Shown piece after piece: positions 1 to 8,781 of a DNA stretch of 64,000 nt. Both the position numbers and the translations under genes were made by a program. Location of the stretch: NCBI RefSeq assembly GCF_001751365.1, contig NZ_LJGT01000041.1, positions 1,047,045 through 1,111,044 on the forward strand, read 5' to 3'. This DNA comes from Streptomyces abyssalis. Lineage in GTDB: Bacteria; Actinomycetota; Actinomycetes; Streptomycetales; Streptomycetaceae. Position 1 is the stretch's first letter; the number at the start of each line of letters is the position of its first letter. Under the pieces are notes generated by a model that had not been told where the DNA came from, made no database searches, and saw only the letters and a program-made list of their open reading frames with translations.

Positions 1-6
1 GGCCGC

Positions 7-672
7 TCAGCCCACCGGCTTGGCCTCGGAGACGCTCTCCGGGCAGCGGCGCGACGGCACCACGGCCATTCCGCGTGGGGCGGGCGTCCGCGGACGCCTC
101 GCGTGGTAGACGAGCGCGGGCGGCAGGTTGCGCCACACCGTGCGCCCCGGCACCACCTCTTCGAAGGTGGTGTGAAGCAGCTGCCGGAAACGCAGCGCCG
201 AAGCGAGCCGCAGGGCATGCACGTACCCGAAGGTCGTGAACGCTCCGCCCGGCGCGAGCACACGGCTCACGGCCGAGAGGATCTCGTGCTGCACGTCATG
301 CGAGAAGGAGGCCCAGGGCAGCCCGCTGACCACCACGTCCGCCTTGTCCAGGCCACGCTCGTGGAGGAGCTGGGGCAGCGTGGAGGCGTCGGCGTCGATC
401 ACGTCCACCATCCGGCAGCGCCAGCGCAGCTGATCGGCCAGCCGCGGATTCGCCTCGACGGCCAGCTGGTGCCCCCGGCCGCTCAGCTGCTCCTCGATGA
501 TGCTGGTGACCGCCCCCGTTCCGGGGCCGAGCTCGACCACGACCGGATCTCCGAGTTCGGGCACGGGCGCGGTGATCGCCTCGGCGAGTCTGGGGGAACT
601 GGGTGCGACTGCGCCGATGTCGGCGGGTGATCGGAGGAACTCGCGCAGCATCGTGCCGGTCTCGCTCGTCAA
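7..672 (-). CDS. class I SAM-dependent methyltransferase, phospholipid N-methyltransferase-like
   Basis: A 221-residue soluble protein with a Rossmann methyltransferase core. Motif I is VVELGPGTGAVT (about residues 44-55), an acidic ribose-binding position follows in LAVEANPRL, and a motif IV-like VVSGLPWASF lies near residue 112. This arrangement resembles bacterial phospholipid N-methyltransferases and rRNA adenine dimethylases. The substrate is not evident. The frame opens with TTG at 672, preceded by a GAGAGG stretch. An ATG seven codons in (651) is an alternative with a weaker ribosome site. The gene stands alone, and 3' coding overlap with a neighbour cannot be judged because the window begins here. 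The fold is secure and the substrate is inference. Confidence 0.75.
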   Translation of the reverse strand: MTSETGTMLREFLRSPADIGAVAPSSPRLAEAITAPVPELGDPVVVELGPGTGAVTSIIEEQLSGRGHQLAVEANPRLADQLRWRCRMVDVIDADASTLPQLLHERGLDKADVVVSGLPWASFSHDVQHEILSAVSRVLAPGGAFTTFGYVHALRLASALRFRQLLHTTFEEVVPGRTVWRNLPPALVYHARRPRTPAPRGMAVVPSRRCPESVSEAKPVG

Positions 673-1357
673 CGCTCTTTGCCTCTCGGGGACGTCAAGG
701 GCTCGTCGAGACCGGCCAGGAACACAGCGCCTTCAGGTGGCTGACGGAGGGGCTGCGACGGGGGCGGCACGACCTCGCGGGGACAACCGTACCCATGGAA
801 TCCCCGATCGCGGCCACGCCCTGGAAGCTAATGGCCCGTAACCTGCCTCACCTGCGGATTCGTATTCGGGGCAAGGGGTTCCCGTATGCGGAGCATCCCG
901 TCGAACCGGCCGCGCCGAGGCCGAAGCCGCAGCTGAGGGCGGAGCAGGCGAATCGGCATATTACGGGCATCCGAGGCTGTTATTCCGGCCACGGCCTTGG
1001 GCCGGCGCGTGCAGCACGCGGGCGTGTGCGCGGAGCCGCCGATGTCGCAGGCGCGAGGCGCCGTGCCAGTCGAAGTCGACGGAGGCGGAGAGCTTCTCCA
1101 GTGCTTCGGACGGGCCACCGGCCAGGTGTCTGCTCCGGCGATTCCTCGGGCAGCCTGAGAGCCGAGTCGAGCGCCGGCCCGGGACCCCCTGGGAGCCGGT
1201 GACCCCGATGCCGCTCCAGGAGTCTGCGGAACCTAGCTGCTGTGCGAGCGCTGTCCGCGTACCGGCATGCACAAGAGCGCTCCTGTCTTGCCTCGGCCTG
1301 ACCGCCTCCGAACGATCACGCTGATTCGATGTCAGTAGGAGATGCGAGCATGCGCCC
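673..1357. other. gene-free interval
   Basis: This 685-base stretch lies between the divergent methyltransferase and NTF2-like genes. All six frames give only compositionally random, Arg/Pro-rich translations with no start plus ribosome site and no recognisable domain. No tRNA cloverleaf and no strong hairpin was found. It presumably carries the two divergent promoters and may include decayed coding sequence, but nothing specific can be supported. Confidence 0.5.
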
Positions 1358-1735
1358 ATGGAGCCATCGAAGATCGTTCATGAGTTGTGGGATCGCATGC
1401 AGGCGCGAGACTGGGTCGGGGTCGGTGAGCTGCTTGCGGACGACGTAGTCATCGAGTGGCCGGTCAGCGGCGAACGGATCGTGGGCCGGGGCGATTACGT
1501 GAGCATCAATGCGGAGTATCCGGAGGGCTGGTCGATCCGGTTGCTGCGGATCGTGGCCGCGGGGGAGGAGGTGGTCTCCGAGGTGGAGGTGCCGCACGAG
1601 ACGATGGGTGTGCACCGGGTGGCGTCGTTCTGGACGGTGCGTTCCGGGCAGATCGTCGCCGCTCGGGAGTATTGGAGTGAGCTGGGCTCGGATCCGGCCC
1701 CGGAATGGCGTGCTGACTTCGTGGAGCGCTTGTAG
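1358..1735 (+). CDS. NTF2-like / SnoaL-type small protein
   Basis: A 125-residue protein with the pattern of the SnoaL/NTF2-like alpha+beta cone. It has an N-terminal helix (IVHELWDRMQARDW), an acidic LLADDVVIEWPVSGE strand-turn, the GRGDYVSINAEYP segment, and paired strands ending in a Trp-rich edge (SFWTVRSGQIVAAREYWSE). Members bind small hydrophobic ligands as cyclases, isomerases or non-enzymatic binders, and the sequence alone does not name a substrate. The ATG at 1358 follows a GGAGATGCGAGC stretch with plausible ribosome-site character. It converges on sdaA with only 16 bases between stop codons and has no operon partner. Confidence 0.7.
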   Translation: MEPSKIVHELWDRMQARDWVGVGELLADDVVIEWPVSGERIVGRGDYVSINAEYPEGWSIRLLRIVAAGEEVVSEVEVPHETMGVHRVASFWTVRSGQIVAAREYWSELGSDPAPEWRADFVERL

Positions 1736-1751
1736 GGCAGCGGGGGCTTCC

Positions 1752-3146
1752 TCAGCACTCGATGACGTTGACCGCGAGACCGCCGCGTGCCGTCTCCTTG
1801 TACTTGACCTTCATGTCGGCGCCGGTGTCCTTCATCGTCTTGATCGCCTTGTCGAGCGAGACGTGGTGGCGGCCGTCGCCGCGCAGGGCCATGCGGGCGG
1901 CGGTGACGGCCTTCACCGCCGCCATGCCGTTGCGCTCGATGCAGGGGATCTGGACGAGCCCGCCGATCGGGTCGCAGGTCAGGCCCAGGTTGTGCTCGAT
2001 GCCGATCTCCGCGGCGTTCTCCACCTTCTCCGGGCCGCCGCCCAGGACCTCGGCCAGCCCGCCCGCCGCCATGGAGCACGCCGAGCCGACCTCGCCCTGG
2101 CACCCCACCTCGGCGCCGGAGATGGACGCGTTCTCCTTGAAGAGCAGTCCGACGGCGCCGGCGGCCAGCAGGAAGCGGACGATGCCGTCCTCGTCGGCGC
2201 CCGGCACGAACTCGGTGTAGTAGTGCAGCACGGCAGGGATGATGCCCGCGGCGCCGTTCGTTGGGGCGGTGACGACGCGGCCGCCCGCCGCGTTCTCCTC
2301 GTTCACCGCCATCGCGTACAGCGTCAGCCACTCCGTCGCGTGTGCCTCGCGTGCGCCCTCGGCCCGAAGCTGCCGCGCGGCCGCCGCGGCCCGGCGGCGC
2401 ACCTTCAGACCGCCCGGCAGGATGCCCTCCCGGCTCAGCCCGCGCGCGACGCAGGCGCGCATCACCTCCCAGATCTCCAGCAGCCCGGCGCGGATCTCCT
2501 CCTCCGAGCGCCACGCCCTCTCGTTCTGGAGCATCAGCTCCGAGACGGACAGCCCGGTCTCGCGGGTCAGCCGCAGCAGTTCGTCGCCGGTGCGGAAGGA
2601 GTGCGTGAGCACGGTGTCGTCGGGCTTGATGGGGGAGCCCGCGCCTCCCTCGTCGAGCACGGCCTCGTCGACGACGAAGCCGCCGCCCACCGAGTAGTAC
2701 GTCTTCTCCAGCAGCGTGCCGCCGGCGGCGTCGTACGCGAAGAGCGTCATGCCGTTCGCGTGGTACGGCAGTGAGCGGCGCCGGTGCAGGACGAGCTGGG
2801 ACTGCTCGTCGAAGGGGATCTCGTGGGCGTCCCCTATCTCCGTGGCCAGCAGCCGCAGCCGCTTCGACGAACGGATGCCCTCCACTCGTTCGTCGGCCCC
2901 TTCGACGTCCACCGACCGCGGCGACTCGCCCTCCAGCCCGAGGAGCACGGCCTTGGCGGTGCCGTGCCCGTGGCCCGTGGCGCCGAGCGACCCGTACAGC
3001 TCCGCCCGCACGGACGCCGTGTGCGCCAGCACACCCTCGTTCTTCAGGCGGCCGGCGAACATGCGGGCGGCGCGCATCGGGCCGACCGTGTGGGAGCTGG
3101 ACGGGCCGATGCCGATCGAGAAGAGGTCGAAGACGGAGACCGCCAT
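1752..3146 (-). CDS. sdaA: L-serine ammonia-lyase (L-serine dehydratase), iron-sulfur type
   Basis: Deaminates L-serine to pyruvate and ammonia in the cytoplasm using a catalytic [4Fe-4S] cluster. The 464 residues are the single-chain form, with the N-terminal beta domain (FDLFSIGIGPSSSHTVGPMR) and the C-terminal catalytic alpha domain fused. Cluster cysteines fall at C349 (GCQGE), C391 (LTCDP) and C402 (IPCIERN). The protein ends in Cys464. The spacings 42, 11 and 62 match those I recall for the Legionella enzyme, whose C-terminal Cys plugs the active site ('tail-in-mouth'). The start has a textbook AAAGGAGG eight bases before ATG. It is the last gene of the riboswitch-headed unit gcvT-gcvH-glyA-sdaA, so it probably removes serine made from excess glycine. 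Confidence 0.97.
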   Translation of the reverse strand: MAVSVFDLFSIGIGPSSSHTVGPMRAARMFAGRLKNEGVLAHTASVRAELYGSLGATGHGHGTAKAVLLGLEGESPRSVDVEGADERVEGIRSSKRLRLLATEIGDAHEIPFDEQSQLVLHRRRSLPYHANGMTLFAYDAAGGTLLEKTYYSVGGGFVVDEAVLDEGGAGSPIKPDDTVLTHSFRTGDELLRLTRETGLSVSELMLQNERAWRSEEEIRAGLLEIWEVMRACVARGLSREGILPGGLKVRRRAAAAARQLRAEGAREAHATEWLTLYAMAVNEENAAGGRVVTAPTNGAAGIIPAVLHYYTEFVPGADEDGIVRFLLAAGAVGLLFKENASISGAEVGCQGEVGSACSMAAGGLAEVLGGGPEKVENAAEIGIEHNLGLTCDPIGGLVQIPCIERNGMAAVKAVTAARMALRGDGRHHVSLDKAIKTMKDTGADMKVKYKETARGGLAVNVIEC

Positions 3147-3253
3147 GGCGGGCGCCTCCTTTCCGTGCGGGGCATTGCTGGTGGGCCGGGGCCCGGTGGT
3201 GGCCGGACGGCCGGACGGGTGCCGGAGTGAGCCGGTCTGCCGGACGGGGCCTG

Positions 3254-4528
3254 TTACCTGCCCAGGCCGGAGTAGAGCGGGTGCTTCTCGGTGAGCGCGG
3301 TGACGCGGGCGCTCAGCGACTTCGCCTTGTCCTCGTCGAAGCCGGGCAGCAGCGCCTCGGCGAGGATGTCGGCGACCTCCCGGAAATCCTCCTCCTGGAA
3401 GCCGCGGGTGGCCAGCGCGGGAGTGCCGATGCGCAGGCCCGAGGTGACCATGGGAGGCCGCGGGTCGTTCGGGACGGCGTTGCGGTTGACGGTGATGCCG
3501 ATCTCGTGGAGCCGGTCCTCGGCCTGCTGGCCGTCCAGGTCGCTGTTGCGCAGGTCGACGAGGATCAGATGGACGTCGGTCCCGCCGGAGAGCACGGAGA
3601 CGCCCGCGTCCACCGCGTCCTGCTTCAGCAGCCGCTCGGCCAGCAGCCGTGCGCCGGCGACGGTGCGCTCCTGCCGCTCCTTGAACTCCTCCGAGGCCGC
3701 GATCTTGAAGGACACCGCCTTCGCCGCGATGACGTGCTCCAGCGGGCCGCCCTGCTGGCCGGGGAACACCGCGGAGTTGATCTTCTTGGCGTACTCCTGC
3801 TTCGAGAGGATCACGCCGCCGCGCGGGCCGCCGAGCGTCTTGTGCGTCGTGGTGGTGACCACGTCGGCGTGCGGTACGGGGGAGGGGTGCAGCCCGGCCG
3901 CCACCAGGCCCGCGAAGTGCGCCATGTCGACCATGAGCAGGGCCCCGACCTCGTCCGCGATACGCCGGAACGCGGCGAAGTCGAGGTGCCGTGGGTACGC
4001 GGACCAGCCGGCGATGATCATCTGCGGGCGGTGCTCGCGCGCCAGCCGCCCGACCTCGTCCATGTCGACCTGGCTGGTCTTCTCGTCGACGTGGTAAGCG
4101 ACGACGTTGTAGAGCTTGCCGGAGAAGTTGATCTTCATGCCGTGCGTGAGGTGACCGCCGTGGGCCAGGTCCAGGCCCATGATCGTGTCGCCCGGCTTCA
4201 GCAGCGCGAACATCGCCGCGGCGTTGGCGGAGGCACCGGAGTGCGGCTGCACGTTCGCCGCCTCCGCTCCGAAGAGGGCCTTGATGCGCTCGCGTGCGAT
4301 GTCCTCGATGACGTCGACGTGTTCGCAGCCGCCGTAGTAGCGGCGCCCCGGGTAGCCCTCCGCGTACTTGTTGGTGAGGACGGAACCCTGGGCCTCCAGG
4401 GAGGCGACGGGAGCGAAGTTCTCCGACGCGATCATCTCGAGGGTGGACTGCTGGCGGTGGAGTTCGGCGTCGACGGCGGCGGCGACGTCCGGGTCCACCT
4501 CGTGGAGAGAACTGTTCAGAAGCGACAT
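3254..4528 (-). CDS. glyA: serine hydroxymethyltransferase
   Basis: PLP enzyme interconverting glycine plus 5,10-methylenetetrahydrofolate with serine and tetrahydrofolate. The chosen ATG at 4528 follows an AGGGA site and gives 424 residues, the usual bacterial length. An in-frame ATG at 4573 would add 15 residues that do not look like the family. Visible hallmarks are EMIASENF near residue 31, the YYGGCEHVD segment, the Asp-His pair of VDMAHFAG, and the PLP lysine K230 in TTTTHKTLGG. In this unit it can use the one-carbon units released by glycine cleavage to turn a second glycine into serine, which sdaA then deaminates. Confidence 0.98.
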   Translation of the reverse strand: MSLLNSSLHEVDPDVAAAVDAELHRQQSTLEMIASENFAPVASLEAQGSVLTNKYAEGYPGRRYYGGCEHVDVIEDIARERIKALFGAEAANVQPHSGASANAAAMFALLKPGDTIMGLDLAHGGHLTHGMKINFSGKLYNVVAYHVDEKTSQVDMDEVGRLAREHRPQMIIAGWSAYPRHLDFAAFRRIADEVGALLMVDMAHFAGLVAAGLHPSPVPHADVVTTTTHKTLGGPRGGVILSKQEYAKKINSAVFPGQQGGPLEHVIAAKAVSFKIAASEEFKERQERTVAGARLLAERLLKQDAVDAGVSVLSGGTDVHLILVDLRNSDLDGQQAEDRLHEIGITVNRNAVPNDPRPPMVTSGLRIGTPALATRGFQEEDFREVADILAEALLPGFDEDKAKSLSARVTALTEKHPLYSGLGR

Positions 4529-4651
4529 GGAACCATCCCTGGTGGCAGGCCGGTCGGGCATATTGGCGGACATACGTGCGGCGTTGGGTCGTTGCGGGGG
4601 CCGGTCACGGGCCTCCTGGGGCGGCCGTGCGCGCGGTCGCGGGACCGGGTG

Positions 4652-5032
4652 TCAGCTCCCGGCGGTGAACGAGGCGTACTCGTCGGCCGACAGCAGACCC
4701 GCCGGCTCGTCCGAGACACGGACCTTGAACAGCCAGCCGCCCTCGAACGGGGCGGAGTTGACCAGCGCCGGGTCGTCCACGACGTCCTGGTTGATCTCCG
4801 TGATCTCACCGGAGACCGGCGCGTAGAGGTCGCTGACCGACTTCGTCGACTCCAGCTCGCCGCAGGGCTCGCCCGCGGTGACGGTGTCCCCGGTCTCGGG
4901 GAGCTGGACGAAGACGACGTCGCCGAGGGCGTCGGCGGCGTGCGACGTGATGCCGACGGTCGAGACGCCGTCCTCGGCGTCCGACAGCCACTCGTGCTCT
5001 TTGCTGTAGCGCAGCTGCTGCGGGTTGCTCAT
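4652..5032 (-). CDS. gcvH: glycine cleavage system H protein
   Basis: Lipoyl carrier shuttling the aminomethyl group between the P and T proteins of glycine cleavage. It has 126 residues. The lipoyl lysine is K64 in GELESTKSVSDLYAPVSG, with the conserved KEHEW near the N terminus and the EGGWLFKV strand near the C terminus. The ATG at 5032 has a CAGGAG ribosome site. The reading frame runs 29 codons further upstream, but that extension shows no family resemblance. It lies between gcvT and glyA. The P-protein gene is not in this window, so the complex depends on an unlinked gcvP. Confidence 0.98.
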   Translation of the reverse strand: MSNPQQLRYSKEHEWLSDAEDGVSTVGITSHAADALGDVVFVQLPETGDTVTAGEPCGELESTKSVSDLYAPVSGEITEINQDVVDDPALVNSAPFEGGWLFKVRVSDEPAGLLSADEYASFTAGS

Positions 5033-5110
5033 GTTGCGATTCTCCTGGATGGGAAGGGGACGGAGGGAATCAGTCTTGGCCAGTGGGACGCGGGTCACCC
5101 CGGCGGCCGG

Positions 5111-5172
5111 GGGCACCACCCATGCCTCCCCCTGGCCTTCGGCCCGGGTGTACCCCCAGGCCCAGGGGAGGG
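5111..5172. repeat. short GC-rich dispersed repeat (copy A), imperfect hairpin
   Basis: The gcvT-gcvH spacer holds a palindromic block with arms CCTCCCCCTGG and CCAGGGGAGG around a CCTTCGGCCC centre. Related blocks lie at about 8869-8909, 41802-41877 and 43888-43975. Here it is in the transcribed spacer of the glycine operon, where it could act as an attenuating or stabilising RNA hairpin. That role is inference. Confidence 0.55.
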
Positions 5173-5226
5173 CGTCGGCGCGCGCGGGTCACGGGGTGTC
5201 CCTGCCGGCATGGACGGGGAGGGCGA

Positions 5227-6375
5227 TCAGCGCTGCCGCTTGTAGAAGGGGAGCGCCACGACCTCGTACGGCTCGTGCTTGCCGCGGATGTCCACCGCGA
5301 CGCCCTCGGTGCCGGGCTCCGCGAACGCGGGATCGACGTACGCGATGGCGACCGGCTTGCCGAGGGTCGGCGACGGCGCGCCGGAGGTCACTTCACCGAC
5401 CACCGAACCGTCCGCCGCGGAGACCACCTCGTATCCGGCGCGCGGCACGCGGCGCCCCTCGGCGACCAGGCCGACGAGCTTGCGCGGCGGCGCCTTCTCG
5501 GCCTGCGCGGCGGCGGCCTCCAGCGGCTCGCGTCCGACGAAGGCGCCGTCGTTGGCGGTCTTCTCGAACTTCACGATGCGGCCCATGCCGGCGTCGAACG
5601 GGGTTGTGCGCGTGGTCAGTTCGTGCCCGTACAGCGGCATGCCCGCTTCGAGGCGCAGGGTGTCGCGGCAGCTCAGACCGCACGGCACGAGACCGGCGGG
5701 CTTGCCCGCCTCGGTGAGCGCCTCCCACACGGCGACGGCGTCGGAGGGGGAGACGAACAGCTCGAAGCCGTCCTCGCCGGTGTATCCCGTACGGGCGATG
5801 AGGGCCTCGCGTCCCGCGACGGTGCCCGGCAGACCCGCGTAGTACTTCAGCCCGTCCAGGTCGGCGTCCGTGAGGCCCTTGAGAATGCCCGCGGCCTCCG
5901 GACCCTGCACGGCGATCAGCGCGTACGCGTCGCGGTCGTCGCGGACCTGGGCGGAGAAGCCGGCGCCGCGCTCGGTCAGCGCGTCCAGCACGGTCTGCGC
6001 GTTCGAGGCGTTGGCGACGACCATGTACGTCTCTTCGCCGGTGCGGTAGACGATCAGGTCGTCGAGGATGCCGCCGGAGGCGTCGCACAGCATCGTGTAG
6101 CGGGCGCGGCCGACGGCCAGCCGGGAGAGGTTGCCGACCAGCGCGTAGTCCAGCAGCTCGCCGGCCTGGCCGCCGGTGATGGTGATCTCGCCCATGTGGG
6201 ACAGGTCGAAGAGTCCCGCCCGTGTGCGCACGGCGACGTGCTCGTCCCGCTCGCTGGAGTAGCGGAGCGGCATGTCCCAGCCTGCGAAGTCGGTCATCGT
6301 CGCGCCGAGCGCGCGGTGTACGGCGTCGAGTGCCGTGGTGCGGGGGGCGGCGGCCCCGCTGCCGGTGTCGTTCAT
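5227..6375 (-). CDS. gcvT: aminomethyltransferase (glycine cleavage T protein)
   Basis: Releases ammonia from the aminomethyl-lipoyl H protein and transfers the one-carbon unit to tetrahydrofolate. The ATG at 6375 (preceded by CGGGAGCC) gives 382 residues. The upstream in-frame ATG at 6423 lies inside the conserved 3' end of the riboswitch and is rejected. Family features include DFAGWDMPLRY near the N terminus, the DLSHMGEI segment, NASNAQTVLDAL, the TGYTGEDGFEL folate-pocket motif and CRDTLRLEAGMPLYGHEL. It is the first gene of the gcvT-gcvH-glyA-sdaA unit. Confidence 0.98.
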   Translation of the reverse strand: MNDTGSGAAAPRTTALDAVHRALGATMTDFAGWDMPLRYSSERDEHVAVRTRAGLFDLSHMGEITITGGQAGELLDYALVGNLSRLAVGRARYTMLCDASGGILDDLIVYRTGEETYMVVANASNAQTVLDALTERGAGFSAQVRDDRDAYALIAVQGPEAAGILKGLTDADLDGLKYYAGLPGTVAGREALIARTGYTGEDGFELFVSPSDAVAVWEALTEAGKPAGLVPCGLSCRDTLRLEAGMPLYGHELTTRTTPFDAGMGRIVKFEKTANDGAFVGREPLEAAAAQAEKAPPRKLVGLVAEGRRVPRAGYEVVSAADGSVVGEVTSGAPSPTLGKPVAIAYVDPAFAEPGTEGVAVDIRGKHEPYEVVALPFYKRQR

Positions 6376-6404
6376 GTCAGGCTCCCGTGACTCGGTGACG
6401 CGGA

Positions 6405-6625
6405 TGTCCTCCCCATCTGTCATCGGAACCTGAGAGGTTCGCCACGAGCCCTCGTGCGCGGGCGGTGGCTTGCACCGTGGGTGGAGCCGCCCGTGGGCGG
6501 CCCGCTTTTCAGATCTGCCTCATCCTGCGCGGTATCGGTGCCTGAGAGATTCAAGGGAGGACTTGCTCCTTCGGCGCCCCGGCGACCCGCACACTGTGCG
6601 CGGCAGGGAACTCTCCCGCGTGGAT
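6405..6625 (-). ncRNA. glycine riboswitch (tandem aptamers) upstream of gcvT
   Basis: Read on the minus strand, the leader contains the diagnostic first-aptamer strings GGGAGAGT, GGCGCCGAAGGAGCAA and AATCTCTCAGGCACC. About 100 bases later come the second-aptamer strings GGCGAACCTCTCAGGTTCCG and GATGACAGATGG just before the coding region. These match the tandem glycine riboswitch (Rfam RF00504 type). Glycine riboswitches of Streptomyces (for example S. griseus) switch the cleavage system on when glycine is abundant, and the same is expected here for all four downstream genes. Outer boundaries are approximate. The expression platform was not resolved. Confidence 0.93.
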
Positions 6626-6720
6626 TCGAACGGCCGGTATGCAGTTGACTGGCCCGCTCATCATGGCACGGCGACGGGCTCGTGGCACCACCCCGTCAGG
6701 GCCTGGGGGCTGGCGCCGAC

Positions 6721-6801
6721 GGTGCGTGCCTCCGCGGGGAGCGGCGCGTGGCCTCCTCGCGGGAGCGGCTCCGGTGCGGTGCGTGCCTCCCCGGGGGAGC
6801 G
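6721..6801. repeat. two direct repeats of about 23 bases upstream of the glycine riboswitch
   Basis: GGTGCGTGCCTCCGCGGGGA at 6721 recurs with small changes at 6778 (GGTGCGTGCCTCCCCGGGGG). Both continue into AGCG. They lie in the roughly 290-base spacer between the divergent riboswitch leader and the P-loop gene. No gene is visible in this spacer. The repeats could be binding sites or decayed dispersed elements. Confidence 0.5.
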
Positions 6802-6910
6802 CTCGCCCGCCTCCCGCGGCGGTAAGGCCGCCTTGCTGCACATTACTGTTTCTTGACACTCTCGGAGGCGGACCGCCGACCGGCGGTCACCAGCCGGGAG
6901 GGGCGATCAG

Positions 6911-7771
6911 GTGGGTAGCCTGCGCAGTGCGTACGCGACGGTGACCGGCTGGGGGTATTCATCCGCCGGGCAGCGCAGAGACGCCGACGGCGCGCCGGTG
7001 CCGGCACCCGCGGCCGTCGAGGCTCCGGCCCCGCCCGTGCCGTCCTCAGGGGTCGTCGCGCCCCCTCCGCCGGCCCCTTCCGCTCCGGTCGCCCCGTCCG
7101 CCGGAGCCGCTGCTGCCCCGGCGGCTGCGGCTGCTGCCCCGGCTGCCGCCGCCGGACCGGCCGTTCCGGCGCCCCCGGCTCCGTACGGCGTCACCGCCAA
7201 CCCCGGCGATCTGCGCGGCACGGAGATCCGCCGTACGCTCCGCTTCCCCGCCGGCGACAGGGTCGTCGTCTCGGGGCTTCCCGGCAGCGGCAAGTCGACG
7301 CTGATCCGCCGTGCCGTCGCCGTACAGGACACCGTCCGCCGCATCGACTCCCAGGACGTGCGCGAGCGGTGGGAGTCCGTGCTCCCGCGCTGGCTGCCGT
7401 ACGCCGCCTACCGGCCCCTCGTACGCCTCGCGCACTACGCCGGGCTGCGGCGTGCGCTCGCATCCGGTGCGAGCGTCGTCGTACACGACTGCGGCAGCCA
7501 GGCCTGGGTGCGCAACTGGCTCGGCCGGGACGCCCTCCGCCGCGGGCGCGCGCTCCACCTCGTACTCCTCGACGTTCCGGCCTCGACGGCGCTGCGCAGC
7601 CAGGCCGAGCGCGGCCGTACCGTCTCCGACTACGCCTTCATGCGCCACCGCCGGGCGGTACGGCGGCTCATCGCGGACGCGGAGGCCGGACGGCTGCCAC
7701 GCGGGTGCGAGTCCGTGGTGCTGCTGGACCGGGGCGCTGCCGGGAGGCTCCCGGGCATGGCTTTCGACTGA
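6911..7771 (+). CDS. P-loop ATPase/kinase-like protein with Ala/Pro-rich N-terminal tail
   Basis: 286 residues. Residues 28-92 are almost entirely Ala and Pro, a likely flexible tether. The C-terminal 170 residues form a small P-loop NTPase with Walker A GLPGSGKST (122-130), a RIDSQDVRERW segment after the next helix, VVVHDCGSQAW, and LVLLDVPASTALRSQAERGR, which resembles the lid of zeta-toxin/nucleotide-kinase folds. GTG at 6911 has a GGAGGGG site nine bases upstream. It diverges from the glycine unit and precedes two SseB-family genes. Its substrate is unknown, and calling it a kinase is inference from the fold. Confidence 0.75.
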   Translation: MGSLRSAYATVTGWGYSSAGQRRDADGAPVPAPAAVEAPAPPVPSSGVVAPPPPAPSAPVAPSAGAAAAPAAAAAAPAAAAGPAVPAPPAPYGVTANPGDLRGTEIRRTLRFPAGDRVVVSGLPGSGKSTLIRRAVAVQDTVRRIDSQDVRERWESVLPRWLPYAAYRPLVRLAHYAGLRRALASGASVVVHDCGSQAWVRNWLGRDALRRGRALHLVLLDVPASTALRSQAERGRTVSDYAFMRHRRAVRRLIADAEAGRLPRGCESVVLLDRGAAGRLPGMAFD

Positions 7772-7885
7772 GGGCCGGTGGAGGATGACGGCGGGGCGGG
7801 CGGCGGACAGGCGGCCGGCCGGCGCACGGCCGCAGCACCGGGACCGGCCGCATCCCTCCGTGACCACCGCACTAGGGTTTCCGCC

Positions 7886-8656
7886 ATGACCATTCCTCAG
7901 CAGTACGGGCCGGGCCACGGCGGAGGCTGGCCCGGTAACGAACTGGAGGAGGCCCTCGCCGCCTCCCTTCAGGTGCCCGGCGCGGGTGCCCGGCTGCTGG
8001 AGGTGCTCGGACGCAGCAGCGTCTGGGTTCCGCTGCCCGAGGGCGGCGGCCCGAACAGCCCCGATCTGGATCTGCCCACCGTCGAGCTCGACGGGGGTGT
8101 GTACGTCCCGGTCTTCAGCTCGGAGCAGCAGTTCCTGCAGGTCGTGGGCGGCCACATGTCCTTCACCGTCGCGCCCGCCCGCGAGTTCGCCCGCGGACTG
8201 CCGCCGCAGGTCGGCATCGCCGTCAACCCGGAGGGCACCGTCGGCGTGCCGCTGCCGCCCGAGGCCGTCGCGGAACTGTGCGCCAACACCCCCGGCGAGC
8301 AGGCGGCGTGGGGCGTTGCGCGGGGCGCGCGCGTACGGCTATTCGAACCGGACTGGCAGGACGAGCCGGTGGACTTCCTCGCCGCCGCGGCCGGTGAGTT
8401 CTCCACGCTGCCGCGGATGCGCACCGCCCGTCGCGCCCTTGCCAGTTCGGAGGGCGATACGCCCGCGCTCTTCATCGGCGTCGAGCTGGACCAGCTCGAC
8501 CCGGAGGTCCGCCAGGCCGCGCACGAGGCGCTGGCGCGTGCGCTGGGCCGCGTACCGGTCAAGTGGCTCGTGCAGCTCGTGCTGATGGACGCCGCGCAGG
8601 ACCCGGTCGTCGACTGGATGCGGCACTGCGTGCGCCCCTTCTACTCGCGGGACTGA
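7886..8656 (+). CDS. SseB-family protein (first copy)
   Basis: 256 residues matching the 'enhanced serine sensitivity' SseB family. An N-terminal ligand-like domain carries VPLPEGGG, YVPVFSSEQQFLQVVGG and GIAVNPEGTVGVPLPPE. The C-terminal region ends in a conserved PVVDWMRHCVRPFYSRD. The E. coli namesake alters serine sensitivity when overexpressed, and its biochemical role is unknown. There is no ribosome site. Instead a TAGGGT box (7873-7878) ends seven bases before the ATG at 7886, suggesting a leaderless transcript. An in-frame start 36 codons upstream looks non-coding. Position beside the glycine/serine unit is suggestive but not proof of a shared role. Confidence 0.8.
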   Translation: MTIPQQYGPGHGGGWPGNELEEALAASLQVPGAGARLLEVLGRSSVWVPLPEGGGPNSPDLDLPTVELDGGVYVPVFSSEQQFLQVVGGHMSFTVAPAREFARGLPPQVGIAVNPEGTVGVPLPPEAVAELCANTPGEQAAWGVARGARVRLFEPDWQDEPVDFLAAAAGEFSTLPRMRTARRALASSEGDTPALFIGVELDQLDPEVRQAAHEALARALGRVPVKWLVQLVLMDAAQDPVVDWMRHCVRPFYSRD

Positions 8657-8781
8657 CGCCGGTTCTGCTCGCGGGACCGACGCCGGCCCGGGCCGGCGCA
8701 GGACGACAGCCGGCCCTCCGCCCCAGGGCGTAGCGCTTCAGTACGACGCCCCGTGTCGGTGGCGGCTCGTAAGCTGGTTTG

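Noticed and set aside
673..1357. Possible decayed gene between the first two genes
   Set aside because: No frame gave a domain or coherent codon bias, so it is recorded only as gene-free.
4529..4573. Longer glyA start at 4573
   Set aside because: The extra 15 residues are not family-like, and AGGGA precedes the ATG at 4528.
2342..5245. Long plus-strand reading frames over sdaA, glyA and gcvH
   Set aside because: They are GC-bias shadows: Arg/Pro/Gly-rich, no domain, no ribosome site, opposite to well-supported genes.
6376..6423. Longer gcvT start (ATG 6423)
   Set aside because: It lies in the conserved riboswitch 3' end; the ATG at 6375 has its own ribosome site.
6610..6640. TTCGAATCC resembling a tRNA T-loop on the minus strand
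   Set aside because: No five-pair T stem or acceptor stem can be formed. The string is the 5' edge of the first glycine aptamer.
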